Assembly (NCBI GenBank): GCA_003228735.1
Contig: QIFG01000095.1
Location: 1-48,858 of the forward strand
Direction of reading: 5' to 3'
From: Zetaproteobacteria bacterium
GTDB taxonomy: Bacteria; Pseudomonadota; Zetaproteobacteria; Mariprofundales; Mariprofundaceae
DNA: 48,858 bases
The position numbers and the translations under genes are program-made. This document shows positions 19,481 to 27,925 of this stretch, in pieces (positions within the stretch are counted from its first letter, which is position 1; every line of letters starts with the position of its first letter). Under the pieces are notes generated by a model. The model was not told the origin of the DNA. It made no database searches and saw only the letters and a list, made by a program, of their open reading frames with translations.

Positions 19481-20737
19481 ATGGATGCCAAGTCAGTTAT
19501 CAACAAGCTTGGAGCGCAGGCAAAAGCCGCGGCCGGCATCATGCGGGCGGTGGATACCGGCGCCAAGAACGATGCCCTGCTGCTGGCGGCCACCGTGCTG
19601 CGGCGTGAGGCGGACGAAATCCTGGCGGCCAATGCCCTGGATATGCAGGCGGCATCAAAAAGCGGTCTGAGTGAGTCAATGCAGGAAAGGTTGCAACTGG
19701 ATGCAGCCCGCGTCGAAGCCATGGCGGAGGGGCTGGAGCAGATTGCCGCCCTGCCCGATCCGGTGGGCGCGGTGACGAACCTGAGCAATCGCCCTTCCGG
19801 TATTCAGGTTGGACACATGCGCGTACCTCTTGGCGTCATTGGCATTATTTACGAGTCACGGCCGAATGTTACAGCTGATGCTGCGGGCCTGTGCCTGAAG
19901 TCCGGCAATGCGGCCATTCTGCGAGGTGGTTCGGAAGCCATTCACTCCAACCGCGCTGTTGCCGCCTGCCTGCGCCGCGCGCTGGTGGATTCGGACCTGC
20001 CGCAGGATGCCGTGCAACTGGTTGACAGCACGGATCGTGCGCTCGTTGGCGAATTATTGAAATCAGAGGATTTCGTGGATGTCATTATTCCGCGTGGCGG
20101 CCGCTCGTTAATCGAGCGCGTAGCGAGTGAGTCCAGGGTACCGGTGATCAAGCACCTGGACGGTATCTGCCATGTGTATGTGGACAGCAATGCCGATCTT
20201 GATATGGCGCTGGATATTGCGATCAACGCCAAGGTGCAGCGGCCCGGCGTCTGCAATGCGATGGAGACATTGCTGGTGCACCGGGATGTGGCGAATGAGT
20301 TCGTGCCCAGGGCTGTACACGCCATGCAGGCGCAGGGAGTTGAAATACGCGGCTGCGAAACCACCTGCAAGCTTGTCAAAGGCGTTGCGGAAGCTAGCGA
20401 GCAGGATTGGCAGACCGAATACCTGGCTTTGGTGTTGTCGGTACGCGTGGTGGACGATGTGGAGGCTGCCATGCAGCACATTGCCAGCTACGGCTCCGGG
20501 CATACCGACACCATCGTGACCAGGGATTATGATACGGCCCAGCGCTTCCTGCGCGAAGTGGATTCTTCCTCGGTGATGGTCAATGCCAGCACGCGCTTTG
20601 CCGACGGCTTTGAATACGGCCTCGGCGCGGAGATCGGCATTTCCACGGATCGCCTGCATGTGCGCGGGCCGGTCGGCCTGGAAGGGCTGACGAACCAGAA
20701 GTGGATTGTGCTCGGCCATGGCGAGGTTCGGGGCTGA
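19481..20737 (+). CDS. proA: glutamate-5-semialdehyde dehydrogenase (gamma-glutamyl phosphate reductase)
   Basis: Reduces glutamyl 5-phosphate with NADPH to glutamate semialdehyde, the second step of proline synthesis. It is an aldehyde-dehydrogenase fold protein of 418 residues, the normal length. The catalytic cysteine is Cys258 in [14 protein letters not shown]; the N-terminal cofactor region shows [36 protein letters not shown]. The ATG follows GGAGGCAAGGGC. Its C-terminus [25 protein letters not shown] is standard. Confidence 0.96.
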   Translation: MDAKSVINKLGAQAKAAAGIMRAVDTGAKNDALLLAATVLRREADEILAANALDMQAASKSGLSESMQERLQLDAARVEAMAEGLEQIAALPDPVGAVTNLSNRPSGIQVGHMRVPLGVIGIIYESRPNVTADAAGLCLKSGNAAILRGGSEAIHSNRAVAACLRRALVDSDLPQDAVQLVDSTDRALVGELLKSEDFVDVIIPRGGRSLIERVASESRVPVIKHLDGICHVYVDSNADLDMALDIAINAKVQRPGVCNAMETLLVHRDVANEFVPRAVHAMQAQGVEIRGCETTCKLVKGVAEASEQDWQTEYLALVLSVRVVDDVEAAMQHIASYGSGHTDTIVTRDYDTAQRFLREVDSSSVMVNASTRFADGFEYGLGAEIGISTDRLHVRGPVGLEGLTNQKWIVLGHGEVRG

Positions 20738-20771
20738 ATGGGGCAGTTGGTTTTTCCGCTTCTCTGACGGT

Positions 20772-21425
20772 TTGCAGAAACTGAATCCCACGTCCATTGG
20801 CCTGTTCGGCGGCAGTTTTGATCCGCCGCATGTTGGACATGTGGCGTTGCTGCAGGCCGCACTCGAATTTCTGCCTGAGGTATGGGTGGTTCCGGCCGGC
20901 AATCCGGTGCACCGGAAGCTCTCTGAACGGGCAGATGCGTACACTCGCCTTGATTGGATGCAGCGTACTTTTGCTGATGAGGCGCAAGTTCAGGTGCTCG
21001 ACTGGGAAATGGATACCCGAAAGCCGACTCCCACCATTGAGACCCTGCGCCGCATGCGGGAACTGCATCCGGAGCTGAGTCCCGTTTTGCTCTTGGGCGA
21101 AGATGCCTTTGCCGGCATATCCACCTGGGTGGACTATCCCGAGCATCTTGGCTTGTGCGATGTGGCGGTGTTTTCGCGCTGTGGCCAGCCGCAGTCCGAG
21201 CCAGGTGACTGGCGTCCCGCACAGATCGATCAATGGCAGGAGCAGGCAGAAGGAAGTGGCCGTATCATCAGGGTCGAAGTGCAGTTGCCTGATGTGTCTG
21301 CCACTCTCTTACGCAGGATGGCCATGCAGGGGGAGTCCCTGCGCGGCCTTGTCCCCGAAATCATCAGAAATGATATTGAAAGCGCGTATGGGAAACATCG
21401 CGCCGGAACAGGAGTTGGAATTTGA
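20772..21425 (+). CDS. nadD: nicotinate-mononucleotide adenylyltransferase
   Basis: Joins nicotinate mononucleotide and ATP to give deamido-NAD in NAD synthesis. The nucleotidyltransferase signature GLFGGSFDPPHVGH is at about 9-22, and the second motif is ISTWVDYPEH; the C-terminal SATLLRRMAMQGESLRGLVPEII corresponds to the ISSTxIR element, here with SATLLR. The start is uncertain: the frame is open back into proA, and TTG 20772 gives a family-like MQKLNPTSIGLFGG and 217 residues. An ATG at 20718 lies inside proA and would add 18 residues with no family match. rsfS overlaps its stop. Confidence 0.9.
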   Translation: MQKLNPTSIGLFGGSFDPPHVGHVALLQAALEFLPEVWVVPAGNPVHRKLSERADAYTRLDWMQRTFADEAQVQVLDWEMDTRKPTPTIETLRRMRELHPELSPVLLLGEDAFAGISTWVDYPEHLGLCDVAVFSRCGQPQSEPGDWRPAQIDQWQEQAEGSGRIIRVEVQLPDVSATLLRRMAMQGESLRGLVPEIIRNDIESAYGKHRAGTGVGI

Positions 21426-21781
21426 ACGAACAGGATGCATTTGAAAAGTTCAGTCAGAGCATTGTCGATGCGCTGGAAGACAAAAAGGCGCTTGATCTGA
21501 TCGTTTTGGACGTACGCGGCCATAGTCCGGTTGCCGATCGCTTCATTCTGGCATCGGGGCGTTCGGACAGGCACCTGAAGGGTCTGGCAAAGGCTGTATC
21601 GGAGGCTGCGCATAAACAGGGTCTGGTGGCGCATATCGAAGGCATGGAGGCTCTGGAATGGTTGCTGATCGATCTTGGCGATGTGGTTGTGCACCTGTTT
21701 TTGCCGGAGATCAGGCAGAGCTTTCAGCTTGAAAAATTGTGGGCTGCGCCCGACAAAGAGGCCAGCGCCAGCATATCGTGA
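21422..21781 (+). CDS. rsfS: ribosomal silencing factor RsfS
   Basis: Binds ribosomal protein L14 and blocks subunit joining when nutrients are short. The 119-residue protein contains the DUF143 core: LDLIVLDVRGHSPVADRFILASGRSDRHLKGLAKAV at about 26-61 and GMEALEWLLIDLGDVVVHLFLPEIRQSFQLEKLW at about 76-109. The start is TTG 21422, overlapping the nadD stop as TTGA with GGAG upstream. It is part of the common nadD-rsfS-rlmH gene string and overlaps rlmH by four bases. Confidence 0.95.
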   Translation: MNEQDAFEKFSQSIVDALEDKKALDLIVLDVRGHSPVADRFILASGRSDRHLKGLAKAVSEAAHKQGLVAHIEGMEALEWLLIDLGDVVVHLFLPEIRQSFQLEKLWAAPDKEASASIS

Positions 21782-22227
21782 AGCTGCGGTTGTTTGTGAT
21801 TGGGCGTGGAGCCAGTGGGCTTGCTGATTTTGAAGCACGGTTTATCAGACGCATCAGGGCATATGCTGAAGTTGATGTCATTGAGTTGCCGGAGGGCCGG
21901 GGAAGGCAGGCGGAGCAGCGCCGGCAGGAAGAAGCCAGGCACATCCTGCGCCGGGCCGGCAAGGGGTTCGTTTTATTCGATGAAAAGGGGCAGGCGCTCG
22001 ACAGTCGGCAATGGTCCGTGTTTCTGGGCCGCCTTCCTGGCAATGCGTCCCTGGATTTTGTAATTGGCGGGGCAGATGGCGTCAGCGGTGAGGTTCGGCA
22101 AACCGCTGCCCATGAGTGGAGTCTGTCCCTGTTGACGCTGCCGCATCAGCTGGCGCGTGTGCTGGTTCTGGAGCAGATATACCGGGCCTTCACGATTCAA
22201 CAGGGCCATCCGTACCACCGCGCATGA
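21778..22227 (+). CDS. rlmH: 23S rRNA pseudouridine-1915 N3-methyltransferase
   Basis: SPOUT-class methyltransferase that modifies pseudouridine 1915 in helix 69 of 23S rRNA on assembled ribosomes. The 149-residue length is normal. Visible motifs: the SAM-binding knot segment LDFVIGGADGVSGEVRQTA (about 102-120) and the C-terminal LPHQLARVLVLEQIYRAFTIQQGHPYHRA, which is nearly invariant. The start is GTG 21778, overlapping the rsfS stop as GTGA. The end overlaps the EnvC-like gene as ATGA. Confidence 0.95.
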   Translation: MKLRLFVIGRGASGLADFEARFIRRIRAYAEVDVIELPEGRGRQAEQRRQEEARHILRRAGKGFVLFDEKGQALDSRQWSVFLGRLPGNASLDFVIGGADGVSGEVRQTAAHEWSLSLLTLPHQLARVLVLEQIYRAFTIQQGHPYHRA

Positions 22228-23423
22228 GAAATTTGTGGAATCCTCGAAAACATCCGAGCTGCTTGCTGCGGTTTTTCGAGGCTCCCCTTTGTGTCTTGCT
22301 GTTCTTTGTCCTGCTGTCTGCAGGTATGCCACCCGCCTTCGCTGAGACGGAGACCCCGACCGAGCTTAAGAAAATCGAGCAGGAGCGCGCCCGCCTGACG
22401 ATCGTACGTGAGAGGCTGGAAAAGCAGCTTGGCAGTCTGGGTCATGAGTTAAAGACGCTGGACAGCGCCCTGGTCGGGGCCAGGGCCGCCAGTCGTCAGG
22501 CGGGGGAGCGGACAAGGCAGGCCGATGTTGCATTGACGCAGTTATTGGAGAAACAGCGAAGACTTAAGGAGCGCGTCGCCCGCCTGCGGCGTCAGATGCA
22601 GGATGAGGTGGCCGTTGCCTACCGGCAGGCCGGCAGCAGGCGCCAGAGCTTGCTTGCCCTGCAAAACGCCTCTGTTGCCGAGATTCCACATCGTCAATAT
22701 ATGCTGTCCAGGCTGCTTGCTTCCCAGCAGCGGGATCGCCAGGAATATGTCGATGGTTTAAAGGAGTTGGCCAGGCTGGAGGATGAGGCCAGGCTTCGCC
22801 GCGATGATCTGGAGAAATTTCGTATTCAGAAAAAGGAAGCGGAAGCGCGGCTTACGGAAAAGCGCCAGGCAAAGCGGGCCATGTGGCGCAGGGTGAAGCA
22901 GGATGCACAGTTGACCCGCCAGCGTGACCGGCAACTTGCCTTACAGGAAGAAGCATTGCGAAAGCTCCTGGCCGGATTGGGAGCAAGGCTCTCCGTTGAG
23001 GATGAGGCCGTCTCCTGGGTTTCGGTGCGCAAACAAAAGGGCGCGCTTCCCTGGCCGATCAAGGGGAAGATTGTGCGTGCCTTTGGCACCAGGCCTGCGC
23101 CTGACAGGCCGGGACTTGCCGGGGTGCAGCTTGCGCCACGCGGGCACGCTAGGCAGGTTAAGTCGATCGCTGCCGGCCAGGTGCGTTATGCCGACTGGTT
23201 TGGCGGCTATGGCCTGATGATGATTGTGGATCATGGTGATGGCCTGATGAGCGTATATGCGCATAATGATGCTTTTCTCAAGCGTTTTGGTGATTGGGTG
23301 CAGGCTGGAGAAGTATTGGCAGAGGCCGGCAGTACCGGCTGGGTAGAGAGCGTGTTGTTGTACTTTGAATTGCGTGATGCGGGCAAAGCGGTGAACCCGG
23401 CCCGCTGGTGCAGCAGAAAGTAA
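22224..23423 (+). CDS. EnvC-like murein hydrolase activator with degenerate LytM domain
   Basis: Probably a periplasmic activator of cell-wall amidases at the division site, by analogy with EnvC. Residues about 18-41 form a signal peptide (LCVLLFFVLLSAGMPPAFA). A long coiled coil spans about 45-255 (many Arg/Glu/Leu heptads). The C-terminal about 130 residues are an M23/LytM fold (GYGLMMIVDHGDGLMSVYAHND, LYFELRDAGKAVNPARW). The zinc ligands are largely lost: the first His and Asp positions read GLAGVQL, and the last HFE position reads YFE. That is typical of EnvC and argues against catalysis. The start ATG overlaps the rlmH stop. The next gene, a C-terminal processing protease, is the usual companion. 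Confidence 0.9.
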   Translation: MRNLWNPRKHPSCLLRFFEAPLCVLLFFVLLSAGMPPAFAETETPTELKKIEQERARLTIVRERLEKQLGSLGHELKTLDSALVGARAASRQAGERTRQADVALTQLLEKQRRLKERVARLRRQMQDEVAVAYRQAGSRRQSLLALQNASVAEIPHRQYMLSRLLASQQRDRQEYVDGLKELARLEDEARLRRDDLEKFRIQKKEAEARLTEKRQAKRAMWRRVKQDAQLTRQRDRQLALQEEALRKLLAGLGARLSVEDEAVSWVSVRKQKGALPWPIKGKIVRAFGTRPAPDRPGLAGVQLAPRGHARQVKSIAAGQVRYADWFGGYGLMMIVDHGDGLMSVYAHNDAFLKRFGDWVQAGEVLAEAGSTGWVESVLLYFELRDAGKAVNPARWCSRK

Positions 23424-23494
23424 AATATGAGAGTAGCCTCGCGAAACCTGTTCGCAAAAGGATGTGCGGGTAGCTCATGGAACTGGAGCATAAG

Positions 23495-24808
23495 ATGACC
23501 TTGAAGTTTCGACGTCTGATAGTAGCCGCTGGCCTGGTGGTTGTAGTGACCATGGCCATTGCCGCCTGGAATCCGGCCGGCCAAATGGCCGTAGCGGCCA
23601 CCAGTTATCAACAGTTGCAGAAATTTTCGCATGTCATGGAGATGGTGCGCCGCTCGTATGTGGAAGAGGTCGACGATGAGAAAATCATCGAAGGGGCGCT
23701 TTCCGGCATGCTGTCGAATCTGGACCCGCATTCCACCTATCTGGACAAGGAAATGTATGGCCAGATGCAGGTGGAAACCAAGGGGGAATTTGGCGGCCTG
23801 GGCATCGAAATATCTGCAGCCGAAGGCGGCATACGCGTCGTTTCCCCTATTGAGGACACACCTGCCTATCGCGTTGGCATCAAGGCTGGCGACCTGATTC
23901 TCAAGATTGACGATCAGATTGCCCGCGACCTGACACTGATGGAATCAGTCAAGTTAATGCGCGGCAAGCCAGGCACCTCGATACGGTTGACGATCTTCCG
24001 CGAGGGGGAATCAACTCCGCTGGAGTTCACCGTTGTGCGCGATGTTATCAAGGTAAAGTCTGTCAAAAGTGATTTTCTGGCGCCGGGCTACGCCTATCTT
24101 CGCATTACCCAGTTTCAGGAGCGTACGGCCAGTCTCATGGCCGAGCAGGTGGCCAGCCTGATCAAGCGGTCTGGAGATCACCTGCAGGGAGCAGTGCTTG
24201 ATTTACGCAGCAATCCGGGCGGCCTGTTGAATCAGGCTGTTGAGGTTTCGGATCTGTTTTTGAACAATGGCGGTATCGTCAGCACCAAGTCCCGCACGGG
24301 CAGCAATATGTCCTTCAAGGCGAAGAAGGGCGATGTATTAAATGGGTTGCCGCTGGTTGTGCTTATCAACAACGGCTCGGCTTCGGCCTCCGAGATTGTT
24401 GCTGGCGCCCTGCAGGACAACCACCGCGCTGTGCTTGTCGGCATGCCGAGCTTTGGCAAGGGCTCGGTTCAGTCCATTATCCCGCTGCCGGATGGCTCCG
24501 CACTGAAGCTGACCACCGCATTGTATTACACGCCCAGTGGCCGCTCCATCCAGGCTACCGGCATTGAGCCGGATATTCTGGTGGAGCCGGTACTTGTAGC
24601 GGATGCCGCCAAGAAGAAGAAAATACAGGCTGTACTGGAACGCGATCTCAAGGGGCATATTGAGAATGGCGATTCCCACAAGGATAAGCCTGAGGCTGCC
24701 AAGGGCGAACCCAGCAAGGCAATGCTTGGCAGGCTGGAGCAGGATGTGCCCCTGCAGCGGGCACTGGATCTACTCAAGGGTCTGCATGCTCTGCGTAACG
24801 CCGGGTGA
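23495..24808 (+). CDS. S41 family C-terminal processing peptidase
   Basis: A periplasmic serine protease of the CtpA/CtpB type, which trims C-termini of exported proteins. Residues about 8-36 are a signal or anchor segment (LIVAAGLVVVVTMAIAAW). A PDZ domain is at about 95-175 (GEFGGLGIEI, IKAGDLILKIDDQ), then the S41 core. The Ser-Lys dyad is seen as NNGSASASEIVAGAL (Ser within 295-299) and SFGKGSVQ (Lys322). A Lys/Glu-rich tail follows the protease core. The chosen ATG 23495 has GGAG six bases upstream; an ATG at 23477 is also possible. It lies between the EnvC-like gene and the deacetylase, the usual order in several Pseudomonadota. Confidence 0.94.
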   Translation: MTLKFRRLIVAAGLVVVVTMAIAAWNPAGQMAVAATSYQQLQKFSHVMEMVRRSYVEEVDDEKIIEGALSGMLSNLDPHSTYLDKEMYGQMQVETKGEFGGLGIEISAAEGGIRVVSPIEDTPAYRVGIKAGDLILKIDDQIARDLTLMESVKLMRGKPGTSIRLTIFREGESTPLEFTVVRDVIKVKSVKSDFLAPGYAYLRITQFQERTASLMAEQVASLIKRSGDHLQGAVLDLRSNPGGLLNQAVEVSDLFLNNGGIVSTKSRTGSNMSFKAKKGDVLNGLPLVVLINNGSASASEIVAGALQDNHRAVLVGMPSFGKGSVQSIIPLPDGSALKLTTALYYTPSGRSIQATGIEPDILVEPVLVADAAKKKKIQAVLERDLKGHIENGDSHKDKPEAAKGEPSKAMLGRLEQDVPLQRALDLLKGLHALRNAG

Positions 24809-24839
24809 CACGGCACATCTATGTAGTTAGAGATTAGGC

Positions 24840-25757
24840 GTGCGCCGGCCCCCGGTTTGGTTGCATGCCACCTTACTGCTGTTGCTGTGTATGCTGGGGT
24901 TGGGCACCTGGCTATCGATGACAACGGATGAAGAGGGTGCGCCGGGCCATCGTGAACAGGCATTATCCGGGCCTGGGGACGTAACGCCAACTCCGCTTTC
25001 CCCGAAACTCACTTATGAGGACTTCCAGCTTGCTCCTTCTCTGCGGGAGATGACCGGCAAGCGGAATCAGGCCAGGGCTCCGTCAAAGGGCATCGCCATT
25101 ATCATGGACGATGTCGGGTACGATCTTAAGCAGGTGCGCCGGGTATTGGCGCTGCCCTTCCCTGTAGCGCTGTCCATCATGCCTGACGCTCCTCATGCCA
25201 GAGAGTCTGCGGAGATGGCTAACAGCAATGGCCGTATTGTGATGTTGCACATGCCCATGCAGCCCGTCAGCCAGCTTTCCAGCGCCAAAACAAGCGAAGG
25301 CTTTCTGCGCGCCGATATGCGCCGGCCGGAGGTAAGGCGGCTGATTTCCGGAGCGCTGGGGAAAGTGCCTTATGTTTCGGGCATCAATAATCACATGGGA
25401 TCTCTGCTGACAAGCATGGCTATGCCCATGCGGTGGGTCATGGAAATATGCCGGCAGCAGGGGCTGTTTTTTGTGGATTCCCGCACCAGCAAGGAGACGG
25501 TGGCGGCTGAACAGGCCAGGCTGGCCGGAATTGGCTGGGGTGAGAGGCGGGTATTTCTCGATCACAATCCTGATCCCGAGGATTTGGAAACCGCCTGGAA
25601 ACTTGCCAAACGTTACCTGGCCCGTGATGGCTATTGCATCGTGATATTGCATCCCCATGCCGAGACCCTGGACTTTCTGGAGCATCGGATTTCCGAATTC
25701 GATAAGCGCCAAATTGTCTCTGTGACTGATTTATTGCATCAGGGACAGGAGACCTAA
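24840..25757 (+). CDS. divergent polysaccharide deacetylase family protein
   Basis: Belongs to the divergent polysaccharide deacetylase family (Pfam Polysacc_deac_2, YibQ-like), predicted periplasmic, substrate unproven. The N-terminus has a signal or anchor segment (LHATLLLLLCMLGLGTWL, about 8-25). The core has IAIIMDDVGYDL (about 84-95, with the two metal-type aspartates), ALSIMPDAPHARESAEMA, VMLHMPMQP, GINNHMGSLLT and FVDSRTS. Those are the conserved blocks in order. Length is 305. The start is GTG 24840. It is found downstream of envC and ctp genes in many genomes, which suggests a cell-wall role. Confidence 0.9.
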   Translation: MRRPPVWLHATLLLLLCMLGLGTWLSMTTDEEGAPGHREQALSGPGDVTPTPLSPKLTYEDFQLAPSLREMTGKRNQARAPSKGIAIIMDDVGYDLKQVRRVLALPFPVALSIMPDAPHARESAEMANSNGRIVMLHMPMQPVSQLSSAKTSEGFLRADMRRPEVRRLISGALGKVPYVSGINNHMGSLLTSMAMPMRWVMEICRQQGLFFVDSRTSKETVAAEQARLAGIGWGERRVFLDHNPDPEDLETAWKLAKRYLARDGYCIVILHPHAETLDFLEHRISEFDKRQIVSVTDLLHQGQET

Positions 25758-25944
25758 GCCCTTTACAGGATATCTCAAAATCGACGATGATAGCCTCAAA
25801 TAGTGCTGAATATTCAAGGGGAGACTGAAACCCACCTTAGGGAAAGGCAAGTTACAGTCGGATAGTTGAATAACCTGGAGCCCGGATGGGAAGATAGCTT
25901 GATGATGATTGAGGGGTTGCAGGAAATGTCGTTGATTGGCAGAT

Positions 25945-25954
25945 GGGAAGGTAG
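25945..25954 (+). promoter_or_regulatory. ribosome binding site that decides the pilM start
   Basis: GGGAAGGTAG sits eight bases before TTG 25960. This fits better than the upstream TTG at 25936, whose nearest AGGAAA lies only about ten bases ahead and would add eight residues without family match. The 200 bases between 25758 and this site hold no gene. Confidence 0.45.
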
Positions 25955-25959
25955 CTCTG

Positions 25960-27096
25960 TTGCTTCGTAAGACTGGTACGCTGATGGGCCTGGATATTGG
26001 ATCGAGCAGCATCAAGCTTATTGAGTTGATGCGGACTCCTTTCGGCTATGAACTAAGATCCATAGCCGTGATATCCCTGCCTCAGGGGGCGGTTGAAAGC
26101 ACGGTGGTAAAAGATTCAGCCGTCGTATTGCAAGCGCTGACAGATGCAATAGAAGTTGCGCAACCTTCGACACGAAAGGTGGCAATCTCCGTTTCAGGCC
26201 CGGCGGTCAGCATCAAACGCGTCAGTGTGCCAAGGATGCCCCATGATGATTTGCCGGCCTACATAAACAAGCGGGCGGGCAAATATCTGGACTGTGATAT
26301 CAATAAAGTGTTTTTCGATTATCAGATATTGGGAAACGTGGCGGATAATCCCACACAGCTGGATATTATTTTAGCCTCCTGCAAACGGGAGGTGGTTGAG
26401 CCATATCAGTCATTGCTCGGAAAGGCCGGGTTGCAGGCCGTGTGTTTGGATTATTCCGCGTTTTGCCTGGAAAATGCAGCCGAATTGATTCAAGGGCGCG
26501 CAACACGGGAATACCCCGATCCGATGGAGGATGTCCATGGGAAACGGTGGATGCGGAGGACCGCATTGTGGTTTGAAAAAAAGCGCATACCGATGCGCTG
26601 GTCTGAACATGCTGATGCGCTGGTCAACATCGGGGTTCATACAAGCGATATCAATATCCTGCAAAATGGGCACATGAGCTATGTGGCGGACTGCGCCTGT
26701 GGGGTCGAGAAGCTGACACAGGAAATCCAGCATTTTCATGACATGAACTATCAGGATGCGGAACAGATGGAGAGGATACGTTCCCCGGAGATCAATTCTC
26801 AGGCGCTGGAGGATTATTACGAAACACTTGCGGCAGGACTACAGCAGGCGTTTGAGGCTTATGCCGTTAAGCATGCGGCTCATCCCATCCAGAAGATTCT
26901 GGTCAGTGGAGGCGGCGCCCTTATCCCTGGTTTGGAGCATCAATTGGAGCAGCGGTTGGGAATCAAGACAATGGCGGCAAATCCATTCTCGACCATCAGA
27001 GCCAAGGCATCCCGTTTTAATGCTGGTTATCTGAGGGCCATCGGGCCAACGATGATGGTGTCCGTTGGCCTGGCCCTGCGGGGTTTTGACGAATGA
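25960..27096 (+). CDS. pilM: PilM-like actin-fold protein
   Basis: Cytoplasmic actin-like ATPase of the type IV pilus alignment complex, which binds the N-terminal tail of PilN. The phosphate-1 loop GLDIGSSSIKLIEL is at about residues 10-23; the later nucleotide-binding GGGALIPGLEHQLEQRLG is at about 313-330. A basic insertion of about 35 residues (around REYPDPMEDVHGKRW) stands before the DALVNIG block and is not usual for PilM. No pilO, pilP or pilQ follows; instead the next gene starts with a PilN-type tail. The start codon is taken as TTG. Function as PilM is inferred from fold and partner. Confidence 0.82.
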   Translation: MLRKTGTLMGLDIGSSSIKLIELMRTPFGYELRSIAVISLPQGAVESTVVKDSAVVLQALTDAIEVAQPSTRKVAISVSGPAVSIKRVSVPRMPHDDLPAYINKRAGKYLDCDINKVFFDYQILGNVADNPTQLDIILASCKREVVEPYQSLLGKAGLQAVCLDYSAFCLENAAELIQGRATREYPDPMEDVHGKRWMRRTALWFEKKRIPMRWSEHADALVNIGVHTSDINILQNGHMSYVADCACGVEKLTQEIQHFHDMNYQDAEQMERIRSPEINSQALEDYYETLAAGLQQAFEAYAVKHAAHPIQKILVSGGGALIPGLEHQLEQRLGIKTMAANPFSTIRAKASRFNAGYLRAIGPTMMVSVGLALRGFDE

Positions 27097-27148
27097 TGGG
27101 ATCAGGCATGTTTGGCAGGTTTTCCCGTATGCCGCCCAAGAGTACGCG

Positions 27149-27925
27149 ATGATCCGCATCAATATGTTGCCGCATGAAAAAGCGCTTCAAGTTCAACCGA
27201 GGTCTCCCGGCAAGTATTACTCTTTGGCTGTTGTATCAGTTGCTGCTGTGCTTGCGTTGGGCTGGTATATGAAATACATGACAAAGACTCCTGAGCCCGA
27301 AGAGGCAAAGTCCTTTGAAGTGGCCCAAGCTCCTGCATCACCAAAGCAGACGAAGAGAGGCGGGGTTCTGGCGTTTCCGGACGGGCATGAGAGCGAGGCT
27401 GTTCCCGCCGGGAGAAATATCCTGCATGAATCCAGGCCCGCCTCCCCTGAATCGCAGACTGTGGATAAAGCCGCTCTGGAAGCTGCCGATGTTAAAGATA
27501 AAGTGATGGCGCAGACCCAAGCTTCCATTGTTGAAGATCGTGCGCCGAAGACGGTTCAGGAAGTTGATATGAAAGCCAGTGACCTTAAGTCCGCCCTGAT
27601 GAGTGTAGAGGCATGGCGTCTGGCCTGGAGTGAGCGCGATGTCGATAGCTATTTTGCTGCCTATGGTGATAACTTTGTCCCATCAGGGCGTTTTGACTTG
27701 ATTGAGGAATGGAAGCGCTACAAACGACGTGTAATTTTGTCTAAAGTCTTTATCCATGTAAGCCTTGGCGATATCAAGGCTGATTTGCTTGAATCGGGGC
27801 GACATGTTGCCGTGCGTTTTTTGCAGCAGTTCAGCTCCGATAGCTTCAGTAGCGAAAATGAAAAGGAACTTGTTCTCGAGAAAGGCGATAATGGGTGGAA
27901 AATTGTTCGTGAGATCAGCAAATAG
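27149..27925 (+). CDS. PilN-type N-terminal tail fused to a periplasmic NTF2-like domain
   Basis: Not a recognised gene. The 258-residue protein begins MIRINMLPHEKA, which matches the MIxINLLP tail by which PilN docks on PilM. One membrane span follows (about 24-41), then a long low-complexity linker (about 42-150). The C-terminal domain from SVEAWRLAWSERDVDSY (about 151) to the end is NTF2/Cds6-like and shares AWR, W, DxDxY, F, DL, WxRYK with the C-terminus of the following L,D-transpeptidase. The ferredoxin-like domain of true PilN is absent. It follows pilM after 52 bases and overlaps the next gene. I infer an inner-membrane link between a PilM ring and the cell wall. Confidence 0.75.
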   Translation: MIRINMLPHEKALQVQPRSPGKYYSLAVVSVAAVLALGWYMKYMTKTPEPEEAKSFEVAQAPASPKQTKRGGVLAFPDGHESEAVPAGRNILHESRPASPESQTVDKAALEAADVKDKVMAQTQASIVEDRAPKTVQEVDMKASDLKSALMSVEAWRLAWSERDVDSYFAAYGDNFVPSGRFDLIEEWKRYKRRVILSKVFIHVSLGDIKADLLESGRHVAVRFLQQFSSDSFSSENEKELVLEKGDNGWKIVREISK

